A stretch of DNA of 51,538 bases, taken from assembly GCA_028869385.1 (NCBI GenBank), contig JAGWSR010000097.1, positions 1-51,538 on the forward strand. The letters are read 5' to 3'. Below, in pieces: positions 25,336 through 35,219 of this stretch. The notes under the pieces were generated by a model. The model worked only from the letters and a program-made list of their open reading frames with translations, made no database searches and had not been told where the DNA came from. The position numbers and the translations under genes are program-made. This DNA comes from a bacterium (GTDB taxonomy: Bacteria; Vulcanimicrobiota; Vulcanimicrobiia; Vulcanimicrobiales; Vulcanimicrobiaceae). The stretch's first letter is position 1. The number at the start of each line of letters is the position of its first letter.

Positions 25336-25419
25336 CGCCGCTCGTCACGCGAGGGGGCTCCCGGACGCTCTACGATCGGTAGTACACTAGCGTTATCGGA
25401 AGCTCGGAGGTCGCCTCGC

Positions 25420-26619
25420 ATGCGTCGCCGTTCGTGTCTCGCACTTCTCGTCGCACTCCTACTCGCCGCTTGGTGCCCGGCGGCCGCTCGCGCCGGAGCG
25501 CCGGTCGTGCTCAATCCGAATACCGCGGGTTCGGGCTTGACGAGCGATCCGGCCGGGGCGATTCGCACGGCGCGCGGGTTGATCGCGCAGGGCAAGATGC
25601 AAGATGCGATCACCTCGCTCGAAACCTACGTCTTCGGCCATCCGAACGAGATCGCACCGCGCCGCTTTCTCGGCGATCTCTACTTTCGCACCGGGCAGCT
25701 CGACCGCGCGGCGTTCACCTATCAGGAGATTCTCGCGAGCGACGGTGGCGATCGCGAGACGCACAATCGACTCGGTACCGTGTACGCCATCCAGAATCGC
25801 GTGGACGATGCGATCCGCGAATTCGACAAAGCGTTGCCGGGTACGGATTCGGTATCGGATCTCGTCGCGCTGCATCAGCGCAAGGGCGATCTCGCGACGT
25901 ACGAAGCGCAGATGAAGCGCACGGCCGAACGCTACCCGACCGATCCGGCGTTGCAGTCCGAAGTCGGACAGATCTACGACGCACTCTACGAGCCCTACAT
26001 CGCCATCATCTATTTTCGGCGCGCGCTCGACGCGGATCCGAGCGACCTGAGCGCGCTCAACGGCTTGGGCGTCGCGTATCTCGACATGCACGACTACGCC
26101 GACGCGCAAGAGCAATTCACCGAATGTCTCCGCCTCGCACCCGGTGCCTACCCGTGCGCCAACGATCTCGGCGCCGCGATGCTCGAGGCCAAGCAGTACG
26201 CCGACGCGCAGCGGATGCTCGAACGCGCGCGCTCGCTCGCGCCGGAGCGCGCGGAGACCTACGTGAACTTTGGATTCCTATCCGACGCGCTCGGCGACTG
26301 GCATCGGGCCGCGGCCTATTACGCGCAGTCGATCGCCGTCGATCCGTACGTGCGCGAAGCCTACATCGACCTCGCGCTCTCGTACGAAGACCACAAGCTC
26401 TATCCGCTCGCCGAAGCGACGCTACTCAAGGGCCTCGCCGCGATGGCCGACGACGGGCGGTTTCACGTGCTGCTCGGGATCGCCTACGCCGGCGAAGGCA
26501 AACGCTCGCTCGCCGACGACCAGTTCCGGCTCGCCTTGAGCGGCACGAACCCGGAGGCGCAGCGCGTCGCTCGCCTGCAACTGCCGAACGCGTCGCCGAC
26601 GCCGCTCCGGACGCCCTAG
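25420..26619 (+). CDS. Exported TPR-repeat protein
   Basis: 399 residues. The signal peptide MRRRSCLALLVALLLAAWCP ends near AARAG. At least seven tetratricopeptide-like helical pairs cover residues 45-385, for example DAITSLETYVFGHPNEIAPR, YFRRALDADPSDLSALNGLG and YAQSIAVDPYVREAYIDLA. The end is Pro/Thr-rich. Probably a periplasmic or surface scaffold for protein interaction; partner unknown. A GGAGG ribosome binding site lies nine bases before the ATG. The stop shares CTAG with the convergent RidA gene. Confidence 0.8.
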   Translation: MRRRSCLALLVALLLAAWCPAAARAGAPVVLNPNTAGSGLTSDPAGAIRTARGLIAQGKMQDAITSLETYVFGHPNEIAPRRFLGDLYFRTGQLDRAAFTYQEILASDGGDRETHNRLGTVYAIQNRVDDAIREFDKALPGTDSVSDLVALHQRKGDLATYEAQMKRTAERYPTDPALQSEVGQIYDALYEPYIAIIYFRRALDADPSDLSALNGLGVAYLDMHDYADAQEQFTECLRLAPGAYPCANDLGAAMLEAKQYADAQRMLERARSLAPERAETYVNFGFLSDALGDWHRAAAYYAQSIAVDPYVREAYIDLALSYEDHKLYPLAEATLLKGLAAMADDGRFHVLLGIAYAGEGKRSLADDQFRLALSGTNPEAQRVARLQLPNASPTPLRTP

Positions 26620-26996
26620 GCGCGAGCGATCGCTTCGATCTCCACGCGCGCGCCGCGCGGGAGCCCCGCGACCGCGACCGTCGAGCGCGCCGGTTTCGAC
26701 TCGCCGAAGTAGCGCGCGTACACCTCGTTGACGGCCGCGAAATCGGCCATATCCACGAGAAAGATCGTCGTTTTGACGACGTCCTCGAACGATAGCTCGG
26801 CTGCGGCGAGCACGGCGCCCAGATTGCGCAGCGCGCGGTCGGTCTGCGCCGCGACGTCGTCGCCGACGAGTTCGCCGGTCTGCGGATCGAGCGCGATCTG
26901 CCCCGAGCAGAAGAGCTCTTTGCCCGCGCGCACGGCCTGGCTGTAGGGCCCGATCGGCGCGGGTGCGTCGTCGGTGCGAATCGCCGAGCGCGACAT
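26616..26996 (-). CDS. ridA: RidA-family enamine/imine deaminase
   Basis: 126 residues, normal length for the YjgF/YER057c/UK114 family. It hydrolyses reactive 2-aminoacrylate-type enamines formed by PLP enzymes. Motifs are GPYSQAVRAGKELFCSGQI, IFLVDMADFAAVNEVYARYF and the active-site arginine region KPARSTVAVAGLPRGARVEIEAIA. It lies downstream of, and overlaps by one base, the aldo/keto reductase gene on the same strand. A PLP-dependent decarboxylase is divergent from this pair, a sensible source of such intermediates, though the link is inferred. Confidence 0.93.
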   Translation of the reverse strand: MSRSAIRTDDAPAPIGPYSQAVRAGKELFCSGQIALDPQTGELVGDDVAAQTDRALRNLGAVLAAAELSFEDVVKTTIFLVDMADFAAVNEVYARYFGESKPARSTVAVAGLPRGARVEIEAIARA

Positions 26997-28027
26997 CAGA
27001 CGCCCGCTCCTTCGCGCGTCATCACGCCCTTGAACGCCATCGGCGGCTCCTCGAGACCGAAGTTGCGCGCGTAGAGCTCCTCGATCTTCGCGAGTTCGTC
27101 GGCGTCGAGTTTGGGCGACTCGGACGCGTTCGCGAACTCGACGAGTTGCTCGCGATCGTAGATGTTCGGAAGAATCGTCATCACGCGCGGCTCGTGCAGC
27201 AGCCATTGGATCGCGGCCTGGCCGAGCGTGCGATTCGGACGCTCGAGGAAGCGAAGCTGTTCGACCTTTTGCACGCCGTTGACGAGCCACGAACGCGGAC
27301 GATGCCGGCGATGATCGTTCTCGGGAAAGACCGTGTCGAGCGTGTAGTGCCCTTCGAGCATGCCGCTCGCGTGCGGCACGCGGATCATGTAGCCCGTGTC
27401 GGCGCCGGAGTCGTAGGCCGCTTTGATCTGCTCGTTCCCCGGAAACTGCTCGAGCATGCTCCAGATGATCTGCAGCGAGCTCACGTTGTGCAGCTTGACC
27501 GCGTCCACGCCTTCGTAGAGAAAGCCGATCGCCGGTCCGAGGGCGATGCCGTACATGCGAATCTTGCCTTCGCGCTTGAGCGCTTCGAGCGTCTCCCACA
27601 TCGGCTCGTCGTGCACGTGCGGCATCTTCGCGTTGTGCAGTTGATAGATGTCCACGTAATCGGTGCCCAGACGCTTGAGCGATTCGTCGAGCGCCTTGCG
27701 AATGAACGCGGGGGAGACGTCTTGCGGCAACTCCATCTGGCCGCGGCGTTCGCCGCCGTGCGTGTAGAAGTCGTACCCGAATTTCGTCGCGATCACGACG
27801 CGGTCGCGGCGGTCGGCGAAGGCCTTGCGCAACTGCTCTTCGCTGCGTCCGTTGCCGTAGGTGTCGGCGGCGTCGTAGAAGGTGACGCCGAGGTCGAAGG
27901 CCTCGTGCAGCATCGCGACCGCTTGATCGTCGGTCATCTCGCCCCACCATCCGGTGGAGGTGGTCCACAGGCCGAAACCGACTTCGGAGACGGTTACATC
28001 GCTGTTCGGATACGTACGATATCGCAT
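26996..28027 (-). CDS. Aldo/keto reductase
   Basis: 343 residues. NADPH-dependent reductase of aldehydes or ketones with a TIM-barrel fold. The start MRYRTYPNSDVTVSEVGFG is typical. Catalytic residues can be located: Asp and Tyr in FYDAADTYGNGRSEEQL, Lys in VIATKFGYD and His in IYQLHNAK. ASGMLEGHYT and TILPNIYDREQL are the usual cofactor-side segments. The frame is open a long way upstream, but that is antisense to the decarboxylase. First gene of a two-gene unit with ridA. Substrate unknown. Confidence 0.9.
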   Translation of the reverse strand: MRYRTYPNSDVTVSEVGFGLWTTSTGWWGEMTDDQAVAMLHEAFDLGVTFYDAADTYGNGRSEEQLRKAFADRRDRVVIATKFGYDFYTHGGERRGQMELPQDVSPAFIRKALDESLKRLGTDYVDIYQLHNAKMPHVHDEPMWETLEALKREGKIRMYGIALGPAIGFLYEGVDAVKLHNVSSLQIIWSMLEQFPGNEQIKAAYDSGADTGYMIRVPHASGMLEGHYTLDTVFPENDHRRHRPRSWLVNGVQKVEQLRFLERPNRTLGQAAIQWLLHEPRVMTILPNIYDREQLVEFANASESPKLDADELAKIEELYARNFGLEEPPMAFKGVMTREGAGV

Positions 28028-28102
28028 GGTCGAAAAGACACTCCTCAAACGCTCGGGGCGGGCAAAAAAGATTCTCCGCGCGCCGAGGCCAACCCCCATA
28101 TT

Positions 28103-29518
28103 GTGGAACATGCCGGGACCCTCGAAGACGACTTTGCGCGGGTCGGGCGCTGGATCGCCGAGTACCTGAATCACCCCGAGCGCTACGCGGTGCTCCCGGC
28201 GGTGCAGCCGGGCGAGATCGCGGCGCGCCTCCCCGAGGCGCCGCCGGAACTGGGCGAGCCGTTCGAAGCGATCCTGCGCGACTTCGAGACGACGATCGTG
28301 CCCGGGATCACGCATTGGAATCACCCGCGGTTCTTCGCGTACTTTGCCACGAGCTCGGTGCCCGCGGCGATCGCCGCCGAGGCGCTCGCCGCGACGCTCG
28401 ACGTGAAGGTGATGCTCTGGCGCACCTCGCCCGCGGCAGCCGAGCTGGAGTCGGTCGTCATGCGCTGGCTCGGCGGCTTGCTCGGCGTTCCGGAGAGCTG
28501 GACGGGCATCATCTACGATACGGCATCGATTGCCGGTTTCACCGCGCTCGCCGCGGCGCGCGAGGCGCTCGGTTTCGACATTCGCGAAGAGGGCATGAGC
28601 GCGCGCGACCTCCCGCGTCTGCGCGTGTACGCGACCGAGCACACCCATTCGCACATCGAGAAGGCCGCGATCGCGCTCGGCATCGGCCGCCGCAACGTGG
28701 TGAAGGTCGCCTGCGACGATGCCTTCCGCATGGATCCCGACGCGCTCGAGCAGGCGATCGCCGCCGACCTCGCGCGCGGCGATCGCCCGCTCGCGATCGT
28801 CGCGACGGTCGGCACGACCTCGACTACGTCGGTCGATCCGGTCGCGCGCATTGCGGAGATCGCGCGACGTCACGGCGTGTGGCTGCACGTCGACGCGGCC
28901 TATGCCGGCGTCGCGGCGTTGCTCCCGGAGCACCGCGCGCTGATGGACGGAGTCGAGCGAGCCGATTCGCTCGTCGTCAATCCGCACAAGTGGCTCTTCA
29001 TCCCGATGGATTGTTCGGTGCTCTTCCTGCGCGATGAAGCGACGGTGCGCCGCGCGTTCAGCCTGGTCCCGGAGTACCTCACCACGACCGACGGCGACGT
29101 GCGCAACTACATGGACTACGGCCTCCAACTCGGGCGGCGCTTTCGAGCCTTGAAGCTTTGGTTCGTCCTGCGCCACCTCGGCGTTGCGGAGATGCGCGCG
29201 CGCCTGCGCGAGCACATCGAACTCGCGCAACGCTTTGCCGCGTGGGTCGTCGGCGAGCCCGAATGGGACGTGCTCGCGCCGCATCCGCTCTCGGTGGTCT
29301 GCTTTCGGTACCATCCGCACGGCGTGGACGACGAAACCGAACTCGAAGCGATCAACGCGAGGCTGCTCGACCGCGTGAACGCCACCGGAGAGATGTTCAT
29401 CTCGCACACGAAGATCGACGGTCGCTACGCGTTGCGCTTGGCGATCGGCAACGCTCGTACGCGAGCGGAGGACGTCGCGGCGGCCTGGAATATCTTGCGT
29501 CGCGAGGCCCGCGCCTAG
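28103..29518 (+). CDS. Group II PLP-dependent decarboxylase (aromatic L-amino-acid decarboxylase-like)
   Basis: 471 residues; decarboxylates an amino acid, by family most likely aromatic. Motifs are NHPRFFAYFATSSVPAAIAA, IYDTASIAGFTALAAARE, TEHTHSHIEKAAIALG, TVGTTSTTSVDP, HVDAAYAG and the cofactor lysine in NPHKWLFIPMDC. The start is taken as GTG 28103 (MEHAGTLEDDF), the only initiator near the conserved first helix; no strong ribosome binding site is seen. The gap to the divergent aldo/keto reductase is 75 bases. The histidine kinase gene begins two bases after its stop, so they are probably co-transcribed. Confidence 0.88.
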   Translation: MEHAGTLEDDFARVGRWIAEYLNHPERYAVLPAVQPGEIAARLPEAPPELGEPFEAILRDFETTIVPGITHWNHPRFFAYFATSSVPAAIAAEALAATLDVKVMLWRTSPAAAELESVVMRWLGGLLGVPESWTGIIYDTASIAGFTALAAAREALGFDIREEGMSARDLPRLRVYATEHTHSHIEKAAIALGIGRRNVVKVACDDAFRMDPDALEQAIAADLARGDRPLAIVATVGTTSTTSVDPVARIAEIARRHGVWLHVDAAYAGVAALLPEHRALMDGVERADSLVVNPHKWLFIPMDCSVLFLRDEATVRRAFSLVPEYLTTTDGDVRNYMDYGLQLGRRFRALKLWFVLRHLGVAEMRARLREHIELAQRFAAWVVGEPEWDVLAPHPLSVVCFRYHPHGVDDETELEAINARLLDRVNATGEMFISHTKIDGRYALRLAIGNARTRAEDVAAAWNILRREARA

Positions 29519-29519
29519 C

Positions 29520-30875
29520 GTGGCGCCGCTCGTCGCGCGTTCGCGTGGCGCAATCTTTTTCGTCGCACTCGTCGTCCTCACGATCGCCATCGGGTTTATC
29601 GCCTATCGGATCATCGACGCAGATCGTTCCACGCTTCGCGTGGGGACCGACGCGAGCGTCGACGTGGCGGCGTTGCTGCGCCTTACGATCGACGAAGAGA
29701 CCGGCGTGCGCGGCTATCTCGACACGGGCGCGCGCCTCTTCCTCGAGCCCTACGACGCGGCGCTCCAGCGCTATCCCGAACTCTACGCGTCGCTCGCACA
29801 GCGTCTCGCGCTTCCCGAGTACGCGGCCACGTCCGCGGCGCTCCGACGCTTCGACGAGGCGCACGCAGTGTGGGAGCGCACCGTGCTCGCCGGGCTCGTC
29901 GCCGATCCGCGGCGCGCCGATCGTCTCGCGCTAGAGATACGCGACAAGCAACTCGTGGATGCGATGCGCGCGCAGGCACATTCCATCCAAGCCTCGATCG
30001 TGCGCACGAACGAGGCACAGCGTGCGCGCACGAACCGCGCGATCGTCTTTTCGATCGCGGCGATCGTTTTGCTGACCATCGTCCTCGGATCGCTCGCGCT
30101 GCAGACGGAGATCCGACGAGCGGAGCAAGAGCACGATCTGCGGGCCGAACTCGCCGCGCGCAACGCCGAGCTCGAACAGAGCAATCGTTCGCTCGAAGAG
30201 TTCGCCTACGTGGCGTCGCACGATCTCCAGGAGCCGCTGCGCACCGTCGCGAGCTTCGCGGAGCTCCTGCAGCGCCGTTACGAGGGACGGCTCGACGCGC
30301 AGGCCGACGAGTTCATCCACTTCATGGTCGACGGTGCGACCCGCATGCGCGCGCTCATCAACGACGTCCTCGAATACTCGCGCGTCACCACCCGCGGCAC
30401 GCCGCTCGCCGAGATCTCGCTCGGGCGCGCGGTCGGACGCGCGGTCGGCGCGCTGCGTCGCACGATCGAGGAGCACGGTGCGATCGTCGACGTGCCGCCC
30501 CTACCGACGGTGCTGGGGGACGAAGGGCAACTCGCGCAAGTCTTTCAGAACTTGATCGGCAACGCGCTCAAGTACAACCATAGCCAGGCGCCGCGCGTCC
30601 GCGTGCGCGCGGTCGTGGGTGACGACGGATTCGCGACGGTCTCGGTCGCGGATAACGGCATCGGCATCGCGCCTGAGTATCACGACCAGATCTTCAAGAT
30701 ATTCACGCGCCTGCACACGCGCACGGAGTACGAGGGAACCGGGATCGGGCTCGCGATCTGCAAGCGCATCGTGGAGCGCCACGGAGGCCGCATCTGGATC
30801 GCATCAGAAGAAGGGAACGGAACGACGATCTTCTTTACCGTGCGCACCGTGGAGGGCGTTAGTCGTGGATCCTGA
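29520..30875 (+). CDS. Membrane sensor histidine kinase with CHASE3-like input domain
   Basis: 451 residues with GTG start. A first membrane helix at about 10-30 and a second at about 175-195 enclose a periplasmic four-helix domain with [14 protein letters not shown], the mark of CHASE3. The HisKA motif is [19 protein letters not shown] with the phosphorylated His. The ATPase domain has the N box [31 protein letters not shown] and [18 protein letters not shown]. This arrangement, followed by a Rcp1-like regulator, resembles phytochrome-type kinase/single-domain regulator pairs, but no chromophore domain is present. It overlaps the regulator by 11 bases. Confidence 0.92.
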   Translation: MAPLVARSRGAIFFVALVVLTIAIGFIAYRIIDADRSTLRVGTDASVDVAALLRLTIDEETGVRGYLDTGARLFLEPYDAALQRYPELYASLAQRLALPEYAATSAALRRFDEAHAVWERTVLAGLVADPRRADRLALEIRDKQLVDAMRAQAHSIQASIVRTNEAQRARTNRAIVFSIAAIVLLTIVLGSLALQTEIRRAEQEHDLRAELAARNAELEQSNRSLEEFAYVASHDLQEPLRTVASFAELLQRRYEGRLDAQADEFIHFMVDGATRMRALINDVLEYSRVTTRGTPLAEISLGRAVGRAVGALRRTIEEHGAIVDVPPLPTVLGDEGQLAQVFQNLIGNALKYNHSQAPRVRVRAVVGDDGFATVSVADNGIGIAPEYHDQIFKIFTRLHTRTEYEGTGIGLAICKRIVERHGGRIWIASEEGNGTTIFFTVRTVEGVSRGS

Positions 30876-31311
30876 TTCGGGCGTGATCGAAGTGCTGCTC
30901 GTCGAAGACAGCCCCTCCGATGCGCGCTTGACGCAAGAGGCGTTCAAGGACGGTAAGATCCGCAACCGTCTCCACCTGGTGAGCGACGGTGTCGAGGCGC
31001 TCGCGTTTCTCAAGCGCGAGGGGCGCCACGCCGATGCCGTTCGACCCGATCTCGTACTCCTCGACTTGAATCTGCCGAAGCTCGACGGCCGCGAGGTGCT
31101 CAAGCGCATCAAGACCGACCCCGAGTTGCGCACGATTCCCGTCGTGATCCTTACGACGAGCGAAGCCGAGACCGATATCGCGGCGGCGTACGAGTACCAT
31201 GCCAACTGCTACATCCAAAAGCCGGTCGATTTGAAAAGCTTTCTCAAGATCGTCGCGGCCATCGAAGACTTCTGGCTGACGGTCGTCAAGCTCCCCGGAG
31301 GCGCCGCATGA
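30865..31311 (+). CDS. Single-domain response regulator, Rcp1-like
   Basis: 148 residues, receiver domain only. [17 protein letters not shown] carries the acidic pair, [17 protein letters not shown] the phospho-accepting Asp, [12 protein letters not shown] the Thr and [11 protein letters not shown] the Lys. There is no output domain, so it acts by protein contact or as a phosphate relay. The start is GTG 30865; GTG 30883 is an alternative. It lies between two kinase genes, overlapping both, which implies a shared relay. Confidence 0.93.
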   Translation: MDPDSGVIEVLLVEDSPSDARLTQEAFKDGKIRNRLHLVSDGVEALAFLKREGRHADAVRPDLVLLDLNLPKLDGREVLKRIKTDPELRTIPVVILTTSEAETDIAAAYEYHANCYIQKPVDLKSFLKIVAAIEDFWLTVVKLPGGAA

Positions 31312-32759
31312 CCCCGTTGCGCCTGCTCTTGATCGAAGATAATCCGGCCGATGCCGCCTACGCTCGCGCGGTCCTCGACGGTGAGTCCTTTGCGGTCGTC
31401 GCGGTGACGCGGCTCGCCGAGGCCCTCGAGGCGCTCGCGACGGAGCGCTTCGACGCCATCGTCCTCGATATGTCGCTGCCCGACGCGAACGGACTCGCGG
31501 CGCTCGGCTCGCTGCAGTCGGCGCATCCGTCGCTTCCTATCGTCATCTTGAGCGGCTCCGAGGACGAGCGCACGGCGATGGCCGCCGTGCAGGCCGGGGC
31601 GCAAGACTATCTGCTCAAGGGTGAGGTCTCCGAATCGGGCCTGCGTCGCGCGGTGCGCTACGCGGTCGAGCGCGCGGAACTGCAGCGACGACTCGCGCTC
31701 TCGATCGCGGAGCTCGAGCGTCAGCGCGCCTCCGTGCTCGAACTCAACACGCTCAAGAACGACCTGATCGCGACGCTCGCGCACGACATCAAGGGTCCGC
31801 TCACCTCGATCATCGGCTTCTCGGAACTGCTCGAAGAGGGCTTGCTCGACGGCGACGCGGCGACCGACGCGGCACGCACGATCCGTACCAACGCGCAACG
31901 CCTCGCCACGCTCGCGAACGACGTGCTCGCGCTCTCACGGGTCGAGCACGGCGATCTCGAGATCGCCGACGATCGCGTGGACCTGCTCGCACTCGTTCGC
32001 AAGATGATCGAGTTGCACGGCGACTCGCGCAGCATCGTCGTGTCGAGCGATCTGGAGACGGCGCCCGTGCGCGGCGATGCCGAGCGATTGCTGCAAGTGA
32101 TCGACAATCTGCTGCGCAACGCGATCAAATATTCGCCGGGTGGCGAACCGATCGAGATCGGCGTCGCGCGCGTGGGCGATGAGTACGTGCTTTCGGTGCG
32201 CGATCGCGGCATCGGCATCCCGCACGACGAGATTCGCACGCTCTTCGAGCGCTTCACGCGCGGCTCGAACGCGCGCCGAGCCAAGATCGCCGGTACCGGC
32301 ATCGGCCTCTACATCGTGAAGATGATCGTCGAACGTCACGGCGGCTCGATCGCGGTTCAGAGCCGGCTCGGCGAAGGCAGCACGTTCAGCGTCACGCTGC
32401 CGAACGCCGACGCGCGCGACGAACAGCAACTCGGACGCGTCAGCTTCGTCAGCGCGGATCGAGCGCTCTCGCGTTTCGCCGCCTACGAGTTGCGGTCGCG
32501 CGGCATCCGCGTGCGCGAGGCCGCGTCGCTCGACGATGCCGCGTTCGATCGCGCGCGCGACGGCGACGCGTTCATCGTGGACGAAGGCTTCGCGAGCGCC
32601 GCCGAGGTGCGCGCGCAACTGCCGTCGGCTCGCGTGCGCCTCATCGGCCTCAACGCCGCCTCGTCGCGCGGTTGGGATGCGACGCTTCGCACGCCGTTTC
32701 TCGTGGCCGATCTGCTCGATGCGGTCGGAGTTCCGTCGTCGAGCAGCCTCGGTCAGTAG
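31308..32759 (+). CDS. Receiver-histidine kinase hybrid
   Basis: 483 residues, no membrane helix. The N-terminal receiver (about 1-125) has [18 protein letters not shown], the Asp in [13 protein letters not shown], and [13 protein letters not shown] coiled coil leads to a HisKA domain with [19 protein letters not shown], then an ATPase domain with [25 protein letters not shown] and [12 protein letters not shown]. The last ~100 residues (from [20 protein letters not shown]) resemble a receiver in secondary-structure pattern but lack a clear phospho-Asp, so it may be degenerate. Translationally coupled to the preceding regulator (ATGA). The stop overlaps that of the convergent glnA by seven bases. 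Confidence 0.9.
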   Translation: MTPLRLLLIEDNPADAAYARAVLDGESFAVVAVTRLAEALEALATERFDAIVLDMSLPDANGLAALGSLQSAHPSLPIVILSGSEDERTAMAAVQAGAQDYLLKGEVSESGLRRAVRYAVERAELQRRLALSIAELERQRASVLELNTLKNDLIATLAHDIKGPLTSIIGFSELLEEGLLDGDAATDAARTIRTNAQRLATLANDVLALSRVEHGDLEIADDRVDLLALVRKMIELHGDSRSIVVSSDLETAPVRGDAERLLQVIDNLLRNAIKYSPGGEPIEIGVARVGDEYVLSVRDRGIGIPHDEIRTLFERFTRGSNARRAKIAGTGIGLYIVKMIVERHGGSIAVQSRLGEGSTFSVTLPNADARDEQQLGRVSFVSADRALSRFAAYELRSRGIRVREAASLDDAAFDRARDGDAFIVDEGFASAAEVRAQLPSARVRLIGLNAASSRGWDATLRTPFLVADLLDAVGVPSSSSLGQ

Positions 32760-34066
32760 AGGCGCAGGTAGGCGCGGTGCTCCCACGGATGGACCGCGCG
32801 TCGGTACGACTCGTACTCGGCGAGTTTCGCATCGCGAAACGCGTGGTAGAGGTGATCGCCGAGCGCCGCGCGCACGACGGGATCGCCGTCGAGTTCGACG
32901 ATCGCTTGACGCAGTGACTTGGGAAGAACGGCGATGCCGGCTTCGCGACGCTCGCGTTCGTTTAACTCGTAGGTGCTGCCGGAGAACGATGCGCTCGGCA
33001 GCGTCGCGCGCCGTACGCCGTCGGTAGCGGCACCGAGCAGCACGGCGAGTGCGAGATACGGATTGCAGGCCGGATCGGGGCTGCGCATCTCGATGTGACG
33101 CGGCCGTTGCGCCGGGGGCACGCGCACGAGCGCGTTCGCGCTGCGCTCCGACCATACGGTGTAGATCGGAGCGTCCCACGCGGCGACGAGCCGTTTGTAC
33201 GAATTGACGGTGGAGTTACAGATCGCGGTCGCGGCCGGAGCGTGCGCGAGCAAGCCGCCGACGACGTAGAGCATCGTCTCTTCGTCGGCGTCGTCGCCGA
33301 GGGTGAAGGCGACGTGCATGCCGCTGCCCGCGCGGTCGGCGAGCGGCTTGGGCATGAACGTCGCGTCGAGTCCGAAACCGGCCGCGAGGTGCTTTGCGAC
33401 GGTGCGCAGCGTGAGCACGTTGTCGGCCGCGGCGAGCGGGTCGCAGGGAGCGAAATCGATCTCGTGCTGTCCGGCGCCGTGTTCGTGATGCGCGGAGGCG
33501 ACGCGAATGCCCATCGTGCCGAGCGCGGCGACGATGGCGTTACGCGCGTCCTCACCGCGGTCGTTCGCCGAGAAGTCGAAGTAGGAACCGACGTCGGCCG
33601 TACGCGTCGACCCGTACTCGGTCGCGTCGCGTTCGAAGAGATAGAACTCCGCTTCGACGCCGATCTGGAGACCCTCGAGCGCGCGCTGCGACTCCTCGAC
33701 GGCGCGGCGCAGCGTCGTGCGCGGACAGCCCTCGAACGGCGATCCGTCGGACATCGCGATGTCGCAGATGAGGCGCGCCTCGCCGCTCTCGGGCGTCGAC
33801 CAGGGATAGAGCGCGAAGGTGCTCGGATCGGGACGCAGCACCATGTCGAGCTCCTCGCCGCGAACGAAGCCGTCGATCGAGCCGCCGTCGAACGTGACGC
33901 GGCCGTCGAATGCCGCTTCGAGTTCGCTCGCGGGGATCGAGACGTTCTTGCTCACGCCGAAGATGTCGGCGAAGACCAAGCGCACGAAGCGCACGTTGCG
34001 CTCCTTGGCGAGTTTGAGCGCGTCGCGCCGAGTCGGCGACGCGGGGCCTTTAGGTGTGGAGTGCAT
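32753..34066 (-). CDS. glnA: Glutamine synthetase, type I-alpha-like
   Basis: 437 residues, the length of the short Bacillus-type (GSI-alpha) enzyme. It makes glutamine from glutamate, ammonia and ATP. Motifs are VFADIFGVSKNVSIP, FDGGSIDGFVRGEELDM (with the Arg linked to glutamine feedback in GSI-alpha), LQIGVEAEFYLFE (metal Glu), HHEHGAGQHEIDF, GSGMHVAF, TVNSYKRLV and PDPACNPYLAL, ending [13 protein letters not shown]. The adenylylation-site context NLYDLPPEE of GSI-beta is absent. It is downstream of a PucR-type regulator and overlaps its end by 17 bases. A gamma-glutamyl-amine ligase function is less likely given the match throughout. Confidence 0.88.
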   Translation of the reverse strand: MHSTPKGPASPTRRDALKLAKERNVRFVRLVFADIFGVSKNVSIPASELEAAFDGRVTFDGGSIDGFVRGEELDMVLRPDPSTFALYPWSTPESGEARLICDIAMSDGSPFEGCPRTTLRRAVEESQRALEGLQIGVEAEFYLFERDATEYGSTRTADVGSYFDFSANDRGEDARNAIVAALGTMGIRVASAHHEHGAGQHEIDFAPCDPLAAADNVLTLRTVAKHLAAGFGLDATFMPKPLADRAGSGMHVAFTLGDDADEETMLYVVGGLLAHAPAATAICNSTVNSYKRLVAAWDAPIYTVWSERSANALVRVPPAQRPRHIEMRSPDPACNPYLALAVLLGAATDGVRRATLPSASFSGSTYELNERERREAGIAVLPKSLRQAIVELDGDPVVRAALGDHLYHAFRDAKLAEYESYRRAVHPWEHRAYLRLY

Positions 34067-35177
34067 GGATCGCCATCGCTAAGCGGAGGGTGAGTTGATC
34101 GTGGGGATCTTCGAGCGCGCGCCCGGTGATCTCGCCGATCTGTCGGAGACGATAGAAGACGGTGTGCCGGTGGACGTTGAGCTCCGCCGCCGCGGTCTTG
34201 ACGTTCTGGCCGGCGGCGAAGTACACGCGCAGCGTGCGTTCGAGTTCGGTCTGCTGCTTGTCGTCGTACGCGCGAAGCGGGGCGAGCGCGTCGAGCGCGA
34301 AGGCGCGAAGCTGCTCGACGCTCGCCCCGCGGTAGAGCAGCGGATAGGCACCGAGATCCTCGGCGGCACAGACCATGCCGGTCCCGTACATACGCCGCAC
34401 GATCGCGAGCGCGGATTCAGCGGATTCGACCGCGTGCCCGAGTTCGTGCACCCCCGCGGGTCCGACGAACGCGCCGGTGACTCGCAGCGACGCATTGCGT
34501 TTGGCCGCGCTCTTCGGCAGCAACTGCGCGGCAGTGCGCGCGCGCGTCGCATCCACCTCGCGTTCGGCGGGGATGAAGACGACGAGCGTCGCGCCGCGTT
34601 CGACGATGCCGATCTCGATATCGCCGCCGCGGAAGGTCTCGGCGGCGAGCGCGCGCAGGTCGCTCGCTGCGGGCGGGGCGCCTTCGCTCGTCTCGGCTTC
34701 GAGCACGGCGCAGCAGTACTGTGCGGCGAGCGCGATCCCGCGCGCCGCGGCGTCGTCGCGAATCGCGCTCAGATCGTGGTGCGACGCAGCGAGTAGCGCC
34801 TCCCAAAACGGGCGTCGGCGCGCGCGGGTGCCGCCTGCGTCCCGAGCCCACTCGACCGCGATCGCCGATGCGCAGAGGCGCGCGGGCGCGGCGAGTCCGG
34901 CGAGTTGGCCCTTTGGCGCGACGACGCTCAGCCAGCCGCTCGGAGCATCGGCGGCGCCGACCGGGAGCGTCGCGAGCGTGTCGCGCGCGGCGCCGCGGGC
35001 CGTCGCCGGGAGCGAGCGCGCGCCGGCGCTCGCCACATGGCGCCAGGCCGCGTCCTCGAGCAAAACCCCCGCGCCCGTGCGCTCGGCGAGATAGGCCGCG
35101 AGCGCGGTCGCGCCGCCGCCTGCGGCCGCGATGCGGCCCAGGCCTTCCGCGAACTCGACGAGCTGGTCGGGAGTCAT
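34050..35177 (-). CDS. PucR/CdaR-type transcriptional regulator
   Basis: 375 residues. The C-terminal ~70 carry the PucR-family HTH: ELERTLRVYFAAGQNVKTAA, LNVHRHTVFYRLRQIGEITG, then DPHDQLTLRLAMAIHAL. The N-terminal ~130 residues look like a GAF-like input domain (YLAERTGAGVLLEDAAWRHV). A middle region, FIPAEREVDATRARTAAQLL, resembles the GGDEF-like domain of this family without a catalytic motif. PucR proteins often control nitrogen or purine use, which suits the overlapping glutamine synthetase. Divergent from the diguanylate cyclase; the gap is 42 bases. Confidence 0.85.
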   Translation of the reverse strand: MTPDQLVEFAEGLGRIAAAGGGATALAAYLAERTGAGVLLEDAAWRHVASAGARSLPATARGAARDTLATLPVGAADAPSGWLSVVAPKGQLAGLAAPARLCASAIAVEWARDAGGTRARRRPFWEALLAASHHDLSAIRDDAAARGIALAAQYCCAVLEAETSEGAPPAASDLRALAAETFRGGDIEIGIVERGATLVVFIPAEREVDATRARTAAQLLPKSAAKRNASLRVTGAFVGPAGVHELGHAVESAESALAIVRRMYGTGMVCAAEDLGAYPLLYRGASVEQLRAFALDALAPLRAYDDKQQTELERTLRVYFAAGQNVKTAAAELNVHRHTVFYRLRQIGEITGRALEDPHDQLTLRLAMAIHALHT

Positions 35178-35219
35178 GCTCGCCAGCTTCGGCGAAGGGT
35201 GTAAACGTTCTTGGGACTG

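Noticed and set aside
26963-28102. N-terminal extension of the decarboxylase by about 380 codons
   Set aside because: The extension is antisense to the aldo/keto reductase and has no family motif. Conserved decarboxylase sequence begins at the GTG at 28103.
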